A stretch of 64,000 nt of DNA, from contig OX419757.1 of NCBI GenBank assembly GCA_948567375.1, forward strand, positions 74,407,836 through 74,471,835. Direction: 5' to 3'. The first letter of the stretch is position 1; the number at the start of each line of letters is the position of its first letter. The notes below the pieces were generated by a model. The model searched no databases, was not told the origin of the DNA, and was given only the letters and a program-made list of their open reading frames with translations. The DNA comes from Lunularia cruciata (taxonomy: Eukaryota > Streptophyta > Marchantiopsida > Lunulariales > Lunulariaceae). Of this stretch, positions 48,584-61,311 are shown one piece after another. The position numbers were made by a program, and so were the translations under genes.

Positions 48584-51500
48584 ATGATGCGCACTATTCG
48601 AGCTCCCGAGTCTAAGCAAGCCACCACTTTGCTGGTAAGTAGTATTGGAATTTCGAAGTTCCCAACTACACGTTAGGCTGCGATATCATCTCGACAAATC
48701 TCTCCTTGGCCGATTGGGGCGATTAGAACTAATAATTGATCAAGGGCTCCCATTAGGACTGACTTGACTTCCACAGCTGCTTGAGGATGAAGTGATTTTG
48801 GAACTTACCAGAGCCGCTAATCACTGCAGGTAGCGGTACGATGCCGTCCTATCACGCACAAAGAGAAGGACAAGGCGCGGGACATACTCCGCGTCGTAGA
48901 TGACAAGGTAAGTCACTCCACCAGACGGTCAGACGACATGTATCTTGAGATTAAGGTATGTCGCCCGTGCAGGAATTGCAAGTTCCTTAGGTATGTTTGC
49001 TTCTCTAAGATGTCCCGTGTTGAATTTGTGATAGGTGGTAGTGGTACTAGATCCAGACAAGGAGAAGGAGTACTTGGATCGTGTACAAAATCGAAGCAAA
49101 GAGAAGAAATATGCCTTCGACATCGCTTTCGGTGCACGTTCAACGAACGAGGTTAGTTCTAATCGAATTTCCTGACTATTTGCCCAGATTCTGGTGAAGA
49201 ATCAATGGAGAGCTTGCAACTGGTTTGCACAGTTAGGCGATGAAATCAATGAATAGGTGTGGAATATTTCTCTAGAGCAGTTTTAACACTCACTGAACTG
49301 GATGCCACTTCCGTGAATTGCCGCGAAGGCTCGCCGATGTAACAACTCAATCAAGCATTTGGTTTGTTCGGAAACCCGTTTCAATAGATTACCGGCTGTA
49401 GGGGATTCACAAGAAGTTCCTAGTGTATGTCGGAGTTCCGTTCAGGAACATCCTCTTCCTTTCACTTGGAGTTCATTGAACGTATACTGAATATCTTCTC
49501 AGGAAACCTGGAAAGATAGGGCTTTGATTTGAAGAGCGTCCCATGTAAGTTACAAGTATGAAGAATGTAAACAGTCCTACTCTGCCGCAATAAATCGTGC
49601 GCTAAGTTCTCAGACGTAAGGAAGTCCGGCACTTTGGGTGACCTACCCGTTTGGCTCGGGTTTCTTAAATTCTAAGAGGTGCTTTTGCATACAATTCCGC
49701 AGGATGTTTACCGCATCACAGTTGCTTCCATGGTGGAAGGAGTGGTTCGGGGCCTTAATGCCACCGTTTTTGCCTATGGTGCTACCGGGAGGTAAGCTAT
49801 ATTGCAACACAAACCTAGACCTAAACGCGGTGCGAAGTGGAGTTTTTGAGACGAATTTGCCTATGAACGGTTCGTCGCGGAAACCTAGATCAAAACACTG
49901 CTACTGCACACAATGATATTTGATCTCCTCGTGGCAAGGAAGTCATATGCATTGAATGGCTGCCGTTATCACTTCTTTATGGGGTGGGAGCTTTTTGCAG
50001 AAAGGACTAGCTGCCTAAATACTAGTTGGCTTCTTTCAAGAACGACTCACGCCTAGTTGGATCTATCGAATTTCTCTAGCACTGGTGTCCTCCACTCCGG
50101 AGACTGATCTTTTGTTTTGTGGTAACAGTGGTAAGACACATACCATGGCGGGGACACCAGACGATCCGGGTCTCATGGTCCTCAGCTTGCAGGCTATTTT
50201 TGGTCTGATTGACAAGCAAGTAGCAGAGCACGAATTTGATGTTACATGTTCCTATCTGGAGGTTTACAATGAGGTAAAAAGGATCTGGAGCAGCTGTTTT
50301 TCCACATGATTGAAATCGATTGTTGTCTCCATATGCAGCGTTCTCTTTGCTGAACCTCAAAATCTGCTGATCCTAGGTAATATACGATCTACTGGAACCA
50401 AGGTCCGGACATCTGGAACTTCGGGAAGACCCTGATCAAGGAATAACTGTCGCCGGCCTCAAGCGCATCCAGGTCTGAGCCATTCCTTGGTAGTGGCATT
50501 TAATCGGTAGTGTTTCTGTATCCTGTTTAGTCCTCCGAGGCGCTTATTCTTCAACAAACAGAAATGTTGTCCGGGATGTCTTTTCTAAACCGATTGGCTC
50601 GAAGCCACATGTCCAGACTTGCCAGTTGGAGTATACTAAATTGATTCCGCTGTAGACTCCATGTATGCTTCGTCGCTAGCTTGGAAGAGCAGTTAATTTC
50701 TCTAAGCAAGCCGGGTTACTACATAGAAAGGAACTCGTGAGATAAGTATTGACTTTCTCGATTCTCGAAACCTTTCGGAGGGTGGTTGACCATAGAAACA
50801 TGACATGTAGAATATCTCGGTTAGGGTCAACCTTGATTCAGTGCAAAGCTTAAATTGCCTTTCAGACCGTTTATAGAGTTGTGCTACAATAATTTTACAC
50901 AGGTAAATTCTGCTGAGAAAATCTTGGATCTTCTTCACCAAGGCAACGCCCGGCGCAAAACCGAAAGCACTGATGCGAACGCCACTTCATCACGGTCAGT
51001 GCCAAAGACTGCCTGACAGCATGCCTAATAACCAACCCTGGTTGTGCTCATATGTTCGTACAACCTTATAGTGGTTTAGCAGTGATTTAGAATATTTGAG
51101 TATAATCGCGTCAAATTTTACCTAGTATTGGAGTTTGAGCTGTAAGGTGAAGAAAAGACTTTTGTCTATTTTCCACAAGCAAGATGGTTTGTCAAAGTCT
51201 AAGAAGAAGTAATAGAGATACGGTGTTTGGGGTCAAAGTGCAGCTCGGAATTGGAAGTCTAGACTTCTTTGACAAATATGGTTAAGGAAAGAATCTGCCT
51301 TCCATTGACAAGGACAAATTGACAAGGATATCTTTCTTTGGTGGAACAGATCTCATGCCGTCCTGGAAATCGTCGTCAAGAGGAAGCAACGAAATAACTA
51401 CCGGGCTCAGGTTTTGCGAGGAAAGCTTGCACTAGTCGATTTAGCTGGCAGGTGAGAGTTTGACCTCGTGATCTTTGGTTTAAAGTTTAGCTTGTTAACA

Positions 51501-54500
51501 AACGAAAAATGGTGCTCGCATATGATGGCTCAATTCCGTTCATTAACAATTGTAGCCTCCTTGTCATATTGTGGTTGCAGCGAAAGGGCTTCAGAAACAA
51601 ATAACGCGGGCCAAAAGTTGAGAGATGGAGCCAACATAAATCGATCTTTGCTGGCGTTAGCCAATTGTATCAACGCCCTTGGAAAGCAACAGAAGAAGGG
51701 ACTGGCCTATGTACCATATCGAAATAGGTACAATATCACACTTACTCACCAGTTCCCTGAAGTAACTAGCTTTCTTGTCTATTTTGCACGTTAATGCAGT
51801 AGCACTCCATTAACCAAGGGCACTCGCGTACTGGTTCATGTCAAGTAGATGAGCTTCGCGGCAACAGCCTCACATAGGGCTTCAAATTTGATGAGTCTTG
51901 TATTACATGTAACTTTTGGAACTTTGACTGTCGAGTGTCTTGTCTGATATTACACTAAAACATCTGTGGACGCAGCAAACTTACAAGGCTCCTTAAGGAT
52001 GGCTTGAGTGGAAACTCTCGAACAGTAATGGTAGCAACTGTTTCCTCCGGAGATGACCAATACCACCAAACCATTAACACACTGAAATACGCTGATAGAG
52101 CGAAGGAGATCAAAACCCATATCCAGGTAAGCGAGTGGACAGTAGAGCAAGCGGATTTGAAATATAAACTCAAACTCACGAGCTTATAACCTAGAAATAT
52201 ACTTGCCTTGTCGCAACATCGGCAGTTGATGCTCTCCCACATTATATTTCCTTAGAAATCTTTCTTAAGACCTGAAGATGCGACCATCTTCTCATCTTTG
52301 TACTTGCTGCACTCGACAGACGAACGTGGGAACAGTAGATGCCCATGTTGCAGATTATCAAAGAATGATCGACAATTTACAGGTATGGAGAATACTGGTT
52401 TAATTTTGTGGCTACGATTTACAATTCCTGATTATAGTTCCCAAGTTTTCCTCTCCTATACTACTCTTAATTCTGTAAATTGATGTTGCCAGGTGGAGGT
52501 GAGTCAGCTACGGAGGGAACTGGCAGAGAAAGAGACGCAGTTGAGTGCCAGACCAACAGAGAAAACTGCAGATGATGAACTGTCGTGGCTAGATGTCTTG
52601 AGTCACGATATCAACGAGAACGTAGAAGAGCGCATCAATCTGCAAAAAGCTCTTTTTGAGCTTGAGGACACCAACCTACACAACAGAGCAGAGCTTCAGC
52701 AACTCGATGAGCTTATTGCAGAGGGGCAGGTACAGAGTCTATGGGAACACTATTGGGGGGTTGTTATTACGTGATCATTTAGTCCGCTGCGGTTTTTGTC
52801 CATCGCTTATTGGGTGTTACTGTCGATTGGTCTTCTTGAGATGTGCTAAGATATACCCTTGAATTTATTTGTTCGAACATGTGCTGATTGTGAAAGGTCT
52901 ATGTTGGTAAGTCAGTTTGGACTATCGTTGTGCATTGTTGCAGATGAAAATATGTACTCGTTATGAAAAGTTTATTTCCGATCTAGACTCTGAGCTCTGT
53001 AATAATTTCAGTGGTCGCAGTCACTTGGCAAGGACCCTTCTAAACTTCGGGAGCTGAGTGAGAGGCGCCAAGTTGTCCTAGATAATATCAGGGACAACGA
53101 CGAAGCTGGGTCGCACTATCGACTGGTATGACAGTGATACCAGCGCTATTCGATTCTATCTTTTGTTGAAGTACCGTCAAGTACTCCATTTACCTTCTCC
53201 TCTTGATCTACAGACACTTATCTGAGCGTAACTTTATTGCAGGATATCGAGCAAAACGAAGCGCAGCGCAAACAACTGCAACGAATGATTGATGAGGCCA
53301 TCAGCAGTGACCGGAACAAGACCTTTCTGCGCATACTTAGCCAGTATCGTTTGCTGGTACGTGAGCCAATTCATCTAAACTAGAGCGACCTTTTCGTGCA
53401 TAACGTCTGGCAGACTTCTCAGTTCCAGTCGTGCTCGTTTTCTAAGTATGTCGTTTGACAATCATTTCAGGGTATGACAAACATGGAGCTCCAGTTTCAA
53501 ATGGCAGTTAGAGATCAGAGAATCCATGATCAACGAGAAGCTCTCAGCAACTTGTGGCTTGTGCTCGAGTGTTCTGGACTGAACCGTAATCAGATACTCA
53601 AAATTGCTGCTCAACAAGGAATCATGATAGAGGAAGGAATCATGCCACCTGCTAGAGGCCTTGTACCTGTTAGTCCGGTCCCCACATTGCATAAACACAA
53701 CCTGACAGTTGCAGGTCCATTGACGACTACAGGCTCGAGATACCCCAACCCAAACCCTGATGTAGGTCTTGCCAAAGAGAACAGGGTTTGGTGCGATACT
53801 ACTTTGGTTCGTAGTGAAAGTGAGTTGCCAGCAGGTTCTCCCAGAACTCCCAATCGAGATGGATGGAGAAATGTTCGTGCGATAGATAACAGTTACAGCA
53901 ATATGCAGGTGTGGAACAATTCAGATAGGGTAACAAACCCAAGGTCGAAGTTTCAGGATAGAACAATTGATGGCGATGGAATCCTATCAGCCGATGGCAG
54001 TGTTTATAGTAGTGGATGCCATCATAAAACTGGATGCCATACCCCTGAAAAACTAAGACGGATAAAGATTCCAGGATCGGATAGTAGATATTCGGTGCGT
54101 GGAAGACCAAGCGCTATGGGGCAAGAGACATGCAATGGGTGTATTCTGACCAGGGGCCGATCTCCTCCTATGGTGATAGGAATACAAGAAGATATCAGTC
54201 CCTCATGGCAGAAAAGGCGTCCACGGTCTGCGGAAAGTCGCACGCGGCAAAGCAACTGGGGTGAAGACAGAGCGGATAACAGAGGGAATGACAGAGAAGA
54301 CATGGTCATGGCGGGTACTGATACTGGTAGTGAACGTAGTGACACAGAGGAGGATCCAGACAACCGTGACTGCTGGATGGGTACAAGGCCTGACAAAGCC
54401 AGCGCCTTAGACAATGATATGCTGCGAAAGGTACCGGTCATCCTATTCTACTTCATGATTTTTCTTACGTGCACCGGACAAGCCATTTTTGTTACTCCAA

Positions 54501-55671
54501 TTAGGGTCAAAATCCCTGTGATTATCAAAATCCCCGTTATACTATGGATTCTCCTACTCTGCTGTTTATAATCCGGGAAAAGAAACTGTTGTGTCAAGAG
54601 TGCTCACTACTCTGTTCTTGTTAAGTGCACCTTGCCTTGAAGGTGACCTTAACGCTCACTGGGTGGAAGCCCCTGCACTAATAGAGACTAGTATATATAG
54701 CGCAGAGTAAAGTAGACGGTGGGTTATTCATCTTCGCTCGAGACGGAATTTGGAAAGTTACTCAACATGGTGACGACACAGAGGAAGAAAGGGTTCAGAG
54801 GAAGAAAATGGTTCGAGACGGAACGATATAATTGTAGATATTGTACACCACCTGTGGCATACACTACACTACAGTGCAGGCCTCTCTATTAAATATTGAC
54901 AATGTGACATTACCAAATTTTCTCAAGAGCAAATGCTTGGAATAAAGTTTCACTAGTTTCTGGAACTATGGTCCCTATAAATGATCGTGAAGTGGATTCT
55001 TGTTTATATGGTAATAATGGCAAGTATCCTGTTCGGGTAGATTCTGAGGGAGTTGACTTGCCATCGACGAGTGTGTTTAAGTCTACTCTACATCAGAACT
55101 TGACATGACTTTATTTCTAATTGGATTTTGGAATCTTTGTTTGCAGGAACTCTCACGCCTGGACAATGAACTACAGGACCTGAAGCGAGGAATCGATGTA
55201 AGCTCAACCATGCAGTGGAGTTCCAGCGTCAGTAGAAATCCGATCAGTCCAACTGAAGCAGATATTGCGCTCAACAGAAGGCTATCTGTTCCTCTGTACG
55301 GTGGTATGAACAAAGTCATGGGGCATACCACTCCATCAAGTTTTGCTAATGGCCACGCAGTACACCATAACAATGGAGGAGGCAATGGACACGTATATCC
55401 GGCGGCTACCAATTACCTCTCCAGTCCAACAGCAGCCTGGGACAGACGGAGCTCATGGGGGAGGCGAGAATCAATTGATTCAGCGGTGACGATGGGGCTG
55501 GATATAAATGGCCCCCGCCTTTCTGCTTTCGGTTCAGCTGAACACCTCGATGGTCACCCCAGCATGGTTCCGAAGATGAAAGTGAATGTCGATAGGCGGA
55601 AATCTAAGATTGAAAGTGCTCCAGCAATAACGAGGCAAATGTGGCCCACAAACATCTCTGAGTGGAAGTAG
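48584..55671 (+). CDS. KIN-8B: Kinesin-8B microtubule motor (16 exons, 1026 aa)
   Basis: Microtubule plus-end-directed motor of the kinesin-8 family; relatives shorten or regulate microtubule ends. Exons: 48584-48634, 48830-48907, 49035-49151, 49703-49791, 50129-50273, 50377-50472, 50903-50994, 51350-51451, 51581-51727, 51976-52126, 52320-52382, 52493-52729, 53012-53125, 53243-53356, 53471-54430, 55147-55671. All join in frame with GT-AG borders and end in TAG. Motor domain, residues 17-356: VAVRCRP, P-loop GATGSGKT at 108-115, switch I NATSSRSH at 218-225, switch II DLAGSE at 253-258, [11 protein letters not shown] at the end. Then neck and coiled coils (residues 357-540) and a Ser/Arg/Pro-rich tail. 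The motor and coil match plant KIN-8B closely ([33 protein letters not shown]). The tail is about 200 aa longer than the roughly 810 aa I recall for the Arabidopsis protein. Start: first of two adjacent ATGs, before the conserved [11 protein letters not shown]. If intron 15 is retained, the protein would end at 54571. Confidence 0.96.
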
Positions 55672-57895
55672 CTTCACTATTGATTGTAGATAGATATATT
55701 CTTGCCCAGTTTGGGGAAACCTTAAGTTTGTTGTCACAACAGATTTGACCTGGAATCTCTCTGAAGTTGGACCAGAGAGGGTTGAATTGGCTAGCTGTTG
55801 CACTATCTTATTCGCACTTAGTGAGGAAGTCTATTGTGTGCGCTCTCTCATATATACCTCTGAAGCTGAAGTGGTGGTAAGATGGATGGTGCCGTTAGAC
55901 CGGCGGGATGACATATGTAACAGTTGACATTGATTATCTTCGCGACGCCACGTGAAAGAATTCAGTGGCCAACCCGCCGCCGCTGCTGCTGCTGCTACCC
56001 TACTTCTAGGTACCCAGCAGGTCACAGAACGTGGACTTGAGCATCGAATTGGGGGGTGCTTCTGACGTCATCCAAGGTAGTATTGCAGACCAGTGTACAT
56101 GCTGATCCCCGAGTTCGAGCTTACGGTATGGAGAACCACAAAAAAGTTCGTATGCTTTTTGGAAGTTATGATGGAGTGAGTACCTTGCATCTCATCTCCC
56201 AGGAATTGTGCATGGCTCTGTATTTTTGAGAGGCTCCATCTCGAGCGTGACTTGTGAAATAGGAAACCCTGACTTGCGGATTTCAGTACATAGCGCTGTG
56301 TATGGAGGATCTGTAAAAGTAGAAACTACAATGGCCTTTGGTGCTCCGATTGAGCAGAAGGGCTAATCTAGTGCATATTTTCTGAGTACAATCCATGCCA
56401 GTATCGAGGGCCGCGGGTCTTTTGATGTCAGGACGTCACGAAGGTGACATGGCAGCTGTTGTGTCTGTCTGTCACGACTACGAGATTCTGATGTACCATT
56501 TTTGATATCCAGTGAATTCAACTTGCCGTTTCATTCTCTTTGCCTTTGGCTTCAATGGAGCGAAGCCTACAAAGTTCTACTGTAATGGACTAGTGGGCTA
56601 GACCTCGATTTGATTGTATATGACCCTGCTTGATGCTCATGAAGCAAGGTCTGTGTTGTTGTAGTCTTATCTAATTGAATCTGGTACTGGTTTTCTACTC
56701 CTATTCAGTCCTCTTCGCGGGAATCGTCTCTCTTGTTGGATCTTAGTCATTGTGCTTGTTTCATCTGTATAATCTTGGCTTTGTACTTAAGTACGTCCCC
56801 CAGGTTATAGCTACAACTTCGACCCTCATCGGCTTTGTATTTTGGAGATGAACCTACTCTTACATTGTAGACTAGATTCCCTATATGCCCCACTCCATGT
56901 CTTAGTACTTGTTTTCTCTTCTTGACTAAGGACAGTTATTTAATGCCCATCATTTTTAACTTTCAACCCTTTTTGATAACGGCCAAAATGCATCTAGTTT
57001 CGCAGCTGTCAATAATAAGCTTCACATGAGCTTAGTATGTATCTTTGTGATCCTAACGCGTTCTTATCATCTGAGGATCTCACGCCCTGTTTCTTTAATC
57101 GTTACCCTTTTAACCCGACTTACCCTTTAACAAGTCTTGATTGTCGAGCGAAGTTGTAAACTCTATAGTACCTTTCGGCCTCCGTGTGATGCAGATGGAC
57201 CTGCTATCTTTTTACTTATTGCATAAAAAGCTGGTCTAGAATTCCAATCCTTGCAATTTGAAAGTCGAGCAGATGAACGTGAAATTCTTTTTGACAGATT
57301 TTCGAACCGCTATTCCGTGTGGGACCAAGAATTGAGTAGACCACTAGAACGTGATCGAGACTGACAGTGGTGAATTTGATGGTACAAAATGGACTTTCCG
57401 CGAGAGAGGAGGTTTGTATTTTCCAAGTTGCAATATGAAGTCCTAACCACCGACAATATACATACTTAGTCTCCTGCAGAGCTGCATAAACAACGCATCC
57501 TTTCGGGGATTGAAATGCTCCGAAATCAATACGTTTCACGCATGGAACGCTATTGCAGCGACGCATCAAAGAAGATGTAGATACTAAGGAGTTGCAGGTT
57601 CCACTAGTCGGGGGGATAGACTTCCGCTGATGAGATAAATCTTTTGATCAAGTTCCATCCAAGAAATCATAATCAGGGGGTTGGTTTTAACGGAGAACCG
57701 TGAGTCAAGGATCTACTGTGTGGACCATAAACTGGACGCTAATGATGGAAGGAAATTACTCAACCATACTTCTAAATTGATTGATTCGATTGTTTTTTCT
57801 CCAGAGCCGTTAGACGGATAAAGTCGGACCCAGCGTGCATCACTTGATCTGTCGGATATAGTCTGTTGAAAAATTGGCCATGAGCTTCGGTTTCC
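55672..57895. other. 3' region of the kinesin gene and intergenic DNA
   Basis: Begins with a probable 3' UTR. 55977-55996 has a short (GCC/GCT)n run (ccgccgccgctgctgctgct). 57216-57569 (-) is an open frame of 117 aa with no recognised motif, probably chance. Nothing else was identified. Confidence 0.3.
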
Positions 57896-58436
57896 ATCTC
57901 ATTCATAAATGCAGTGCAGTGGCTTGTGCAATCCAGAGGAGAGCAATCACATTAGGTGATGTTTATTCGGATGTTTAAATTGTGGGTAGACAGTACGACT
58001 TGTTGTTTGGATATCTGAAGTGTGGTAGGGCAAATTTCTCGTATAGACTGTAGGGAGGCTTACCTCCATTTTACCTTTTTTTTTTGTCTTTCCTTTGTAT
58101 AGCTTGATAGGGTAACTCCATCCTTCGTTTTTTTCTTAGGGGCCTTGGTTCCATTTTCCATTTTTTTTTCTCTTTTACATAGACTCTATTGGTTTAGCTC
58201 TATTTTACCTTTCTTTTTTTCTCTCCCTTGTAAAGCTTGATGGGGTGTTTTCATCCTTGGTTTTTATTTCGGGGCCTTAGTTCCATTTTCCTTTTTCTTC
58301 TTTCTCTTTTATATAGAACTCTATTGGGACTTAGCTCTATTTTACCTTTTTCTTCTCTCCCTTATAAAGCTTGATGGGGTCTCCATCTTTCGTTTTTTCT
58401 ACGTGGTCGCCTTCTATCTCATTCATAAATGCAGTG
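57896..58436 (+). repeat. Dispersed repeat family R1, copy 4, between 21-bp direct repeats
   Basis: Contains the R1 blocks 'acattaggtgatg' (57949), 'agggcaaatttctcgtat' (58028) and 'cctccattttacctttt', and ends 'ctacgtggtcgcc' (58400), as in copy 1. The segment is bounded by an exact 21-bp direct repeat (57896-57916 and 58416-58436, starting ATCTCATTCATAAATGC). This could be a long target-site duplication or the join of a segmental duplication. Confidence 0.6.
58064..58410 (+). repeat. Pyrimidine-rich tandem repeat, about 2.5 units of about 135 bp
   Basis: Inside R1 copy 4, the string AGCTTGATRGGGT recurs at about 58101, 58236 and 58369. Each time it is followed by a 'tccatcYttcgtttttt'-like or 'tccttggtttttatt' block, and the complete units continue with GGGGCCTTRGTTCCATTTTCC, a T/C-rich run and CTCTATTGG...TTAGCTCTATTTTACC. 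The other R1 copies lack this amplification. Confidence 0.8.
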
Positions 58437-58496
58437 ATAGTCACCGATATTTGTGCAGTGATAGTCATTTGTGCAGTGATAGTCACCGATATTTGT
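58433..58496 (+). repeat. Short tandem repeat, unit GTGCAGTGATAGTCA-
   Basis: Three units: GCAGTGATAGTCACCGATATTT, GTGCAGTGATAGTCATTT (shortened) and GTGCAGTGATAGTCACCGATATTT. The last one runs into the candidate left terminal repeat of the MULE, so one of its outer ends may have been duplicated here. Confidence 0.8.
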
Positions 58497-58528
58497 ATCT
58501 CACGTTTTCAGTACTTGTACCTCACCCT
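58486..58528 (+). repeat. Candidate left terminal inverted repeat of the MULE
   Basis: The sequence from CCGATATTTGTATCTCACG to AGTACTTGTACCTCACCC is matched, reverse-complemented, at 60641-60683 (CGGGTATTTGTACCTCACC ... GGTACTTGTACCTCCCCC) with about four fifths of positions identical by eye. The pair brackets the transposase remnant. I found no matching 9-bp target-site duplication, so the true outer ends may lie elsewhere. Confidence 0.55.
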
Positions 58529-58796
58529 ACTGTTATCCTGCCATCCTGCCAATAAATAATGTGAATTTCTTGGGAGACTGCAGAGTCACCAAAATTGACT
58601 AGTAACTAACTATCATTGAATGCAGAAGTCTCCAAGTCTACAGAAAAGAGGCCTGGACTACCCCTAAGCACACTCTCTCTACCTCTCTACTCTTTCCTTT
58701 TCACTCCGAGTAAACACGCAGCACAAATCTTCTCTTGCTATCCGCTCCTGTTGGTTCCAATATGTCTATCTTTACACCCCCTACGCATGTTGCAAT

Positions 58797-60500
58797 TTGC
58801 TTGAGGAAGCCAAAGCCGCAGTAAAAGCGGTGGAAAATGTGACTGCATATCCACCTACAAGAGCCCTCTCCACGACGGAGGTTGAAACTGTTCACAACCT
58901 GACACTCATAGGAGCACAACCTCATGTTGCTTTGGGGGCTTACATGACCACGATGCTACCAACCTCTCAACAACTCAAGACATTTACAATTTCAAGAAGG
59001 CCAAGAAGAGAAGGATGTTGGCTGGTAGAACAGCAATTGAAGCCTTATTAGATACCTTGATTCTATTAGACATCCAGCATGAGATCAAATGCAACCATGC
59101 TAGCAATCTTACCTACCTTTTCATCTTCCCTAAGTCAGTAGAGAACATTGCTAAACTATTTTCAGCTAACAAGGTCTTTTCCATTGACAGCACTCACAAG
59201 ACCAACCAATATCAGATGCCTCTATTGCATGGAATAGGCATGATAGCAACGAATGAAACATTCACTTTGTTCTATTGCTTAATGCGGTTTGAGAATGAAG
59301 AGTTTTACACATGTGCAATGCATGAGCTAGAAAGATCCTTTAAGCAGCTAAGCATCAACTCTCATTTTGTAGTTTTTGTCACAGATTGTGAGCTGGCATT
59401 GATGAATGCCATATCCTTGGTATTTCCAAATGCAACCACAATAATGTGTGTTTGACATATCAACAAAAATGTGCTAGCAAAGCAGCACTTTGCACTTGAT
59501 TCAAATGGTGCTTGGAAAGAGTTCACGAGAGCATTGCAAGCCTTTATCAACTCTTGATCAGAAGCTGAATACGAGGAACACTTAGAGCAGCTCTTCCAAA
59601 ATTTCACTGCAGCCAAATTTGCCTACCTTTTGACGACATGGCTTTGCTACAAGGAAAAGTTCATTTTGGCTTGGATTCGCCACTACAAACGCTTTGGCCA
59701 TATTACCACCTCAAGAGTTGAAAGTGCTCATGTAGCTCTAAAGAAATGGTTGCAGGTGTCCATTGGTGATATGCTTGGTGCCTGTGCTGCTTGAGAGAGC
59801 ATGCAATGAGCATGAACTCAACCTCAGTCAGACTAATCATTGTCCAGTAGACGCATAATCTCATTGAACTTAGCAATCCTTTGTGGAAAAATGTCAAGAA
59901 AAGCATCTCCTGCCACGCCATGAATCAAGCCTTGAAACAGTACTACAAATCTTTGGCACTTTAAGATAAACCATGTAGCAACATTTATACCTCAACAATG
60001 GGTATACCTTGTAGCAATCACATCATATGAATGTTGGTGCAAGTTCTTGTCGCAGCTGCCTTTACCATTAATGACTTTGATTTGCATTGGTGGTTAAAGC
60101 AACCAGCATCCATGATGCACTCCCCACCTGTATCACCCACACCTTTGGTTGACCCAATAGAGCGGATCCAACCATGATATGAACTGCTGATGTTGCATCA
60201 ACATCCTCTCTTCATGTGCGCCCTCAGAGAAATTGCTGACCAGACCTTTGAGGTCCAAAGTCCAACAATAGTAGTAACATGAGGCAGACCTACTAGATCA
60301 ACACATCGTAATCCATCTGCTTTTGAGTATGTAGAGCAATCACAACAGCAATCACAGCAGGAGCAACCACTGCAAATAAGATTTCTGTCGCATATGCAAG
60401 GAAAGTGGTCAAGAAAGTGTCCTAAGTGCAGTCCAGTTGCATCTTCATCTAATACCCTCCATAGTGTAGCATCCTCTATAGAACTAGATCCCAATGCTTG
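58797..60500 (+). pseudogene. Mutator-like (MULE) transposase, broken
   Basis: Cut-and-paste DNA transposase of the MuDR/FAR1 kind. 58797-58970 carries the N-terminal part (RALSTTEVETVHNLTLIGAQ). A frameshift follows, then QDIYNFKKAKKRR at 58976, typical of the segment before the catalytic domain. The MULE domain is clear: FSIDSTHKTNQYQMPLLHGI (first Asp codon 59186-59188), FVTDCELALMNAI (second Asp 59394-59396) and TTSRVESAHVALKKWL (Glu 59720-59722). C-terminal pieces: IYTSTMGIPCSNHI at about 59980-60024 (the GLPC-H zinc region) and GRPTRSTHRNPSAFE at about 60283-60330. In-frame stops include TGA at 59453-59455 (where the W of CxWHI is expected), TGA after LQAFINS near 59555 and TGA before GRP. 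It is non-functional. Confidence 0.85.
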
Positions 60501-60640
60501 ATGCCAGGTTTTTGCTGTGATTTTTTTAAGTTCAAGCCTAATATCAATTTTTCACCTGGATCATCTTTTCATCTAGTATCAACTCGATTCATGGATTGCG
60601 AAAATACACACTTCTGATTGGCTAATTGGTAGAACAAGAG

Positions 60641-60683
60641 GGGGGGGAGGTACAAGTACCGAACAGGTGAGGTACAAATACCC
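60641..60683 (-). repeat. Candidate right terminal inverted repeat of the MULE
   Basis: GGGGGAGGTACAAGTACCGA followed by ACAGGTGAGGTACAAATACCCG is the inverted partner of 58486-58528. It lies about 150 bp after the last recognisable transposase codons, where a MULE 3' end would be expected. Confidence 0.55.
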
Positions 60684-61311
60684 GTTCCCTTATTCAAACT
60701 CCTGAAGTTTAATGGCACTCAACCCTGCGTGGTGTTGGATCCAAAGATCTAGAGACTGGCAGTTATTGTGCTCCGCTGGATGTAACCCGGTATTGGAATC
60801 TGGCGGTTTATGTGTTCTCTTGCTTTGGATTATTCGTGACTTCTTCTGGTGGAATCTACGCAGTATAACGCCCTAGAGTAGCGAAGGACAAAAGAAGAAA
60901 ACAGAATGAAACAGACACGGAATGAAATTCTGTAATTCTGGGTGATGGATATATCTTTATCCTCATGCTGAGTGGGTTGAGTCTTATTCACTTCTCAGAA
61001 ATTGTAACCCGTGAAGCCCATAAGACACCGTGAACATCGAGAAGATCATGAAAGTTTCTTCATGGAAGTTGATTGAAATCCAAAGGGCCACTGTGAACCG
61101 AGAAAATGTGACCAAATTCACCAGAAACACACAGCTCCATTTTCTTTTCTTGTTCTAAGACGCTCTATTTCACCGTGCACACTTCAAGCTATGTTGGTCT
61201 GTCATCTGCAAAGTCTACAGCAGGTCGGGCATTTCGACGAATCTGGAGAGCGTCTAACACACGCTACGTGCAAACTTGAGTTCATTCTCCTATGCATCCG
61301 ACTTTAACTTT

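Noticed and set aside
53474-54571. Single 365-aa open frame as a separate gene
   Set aside because: It is kinesin exon 15 (from 53471) read on through a donor site at 54430 into the last intron.
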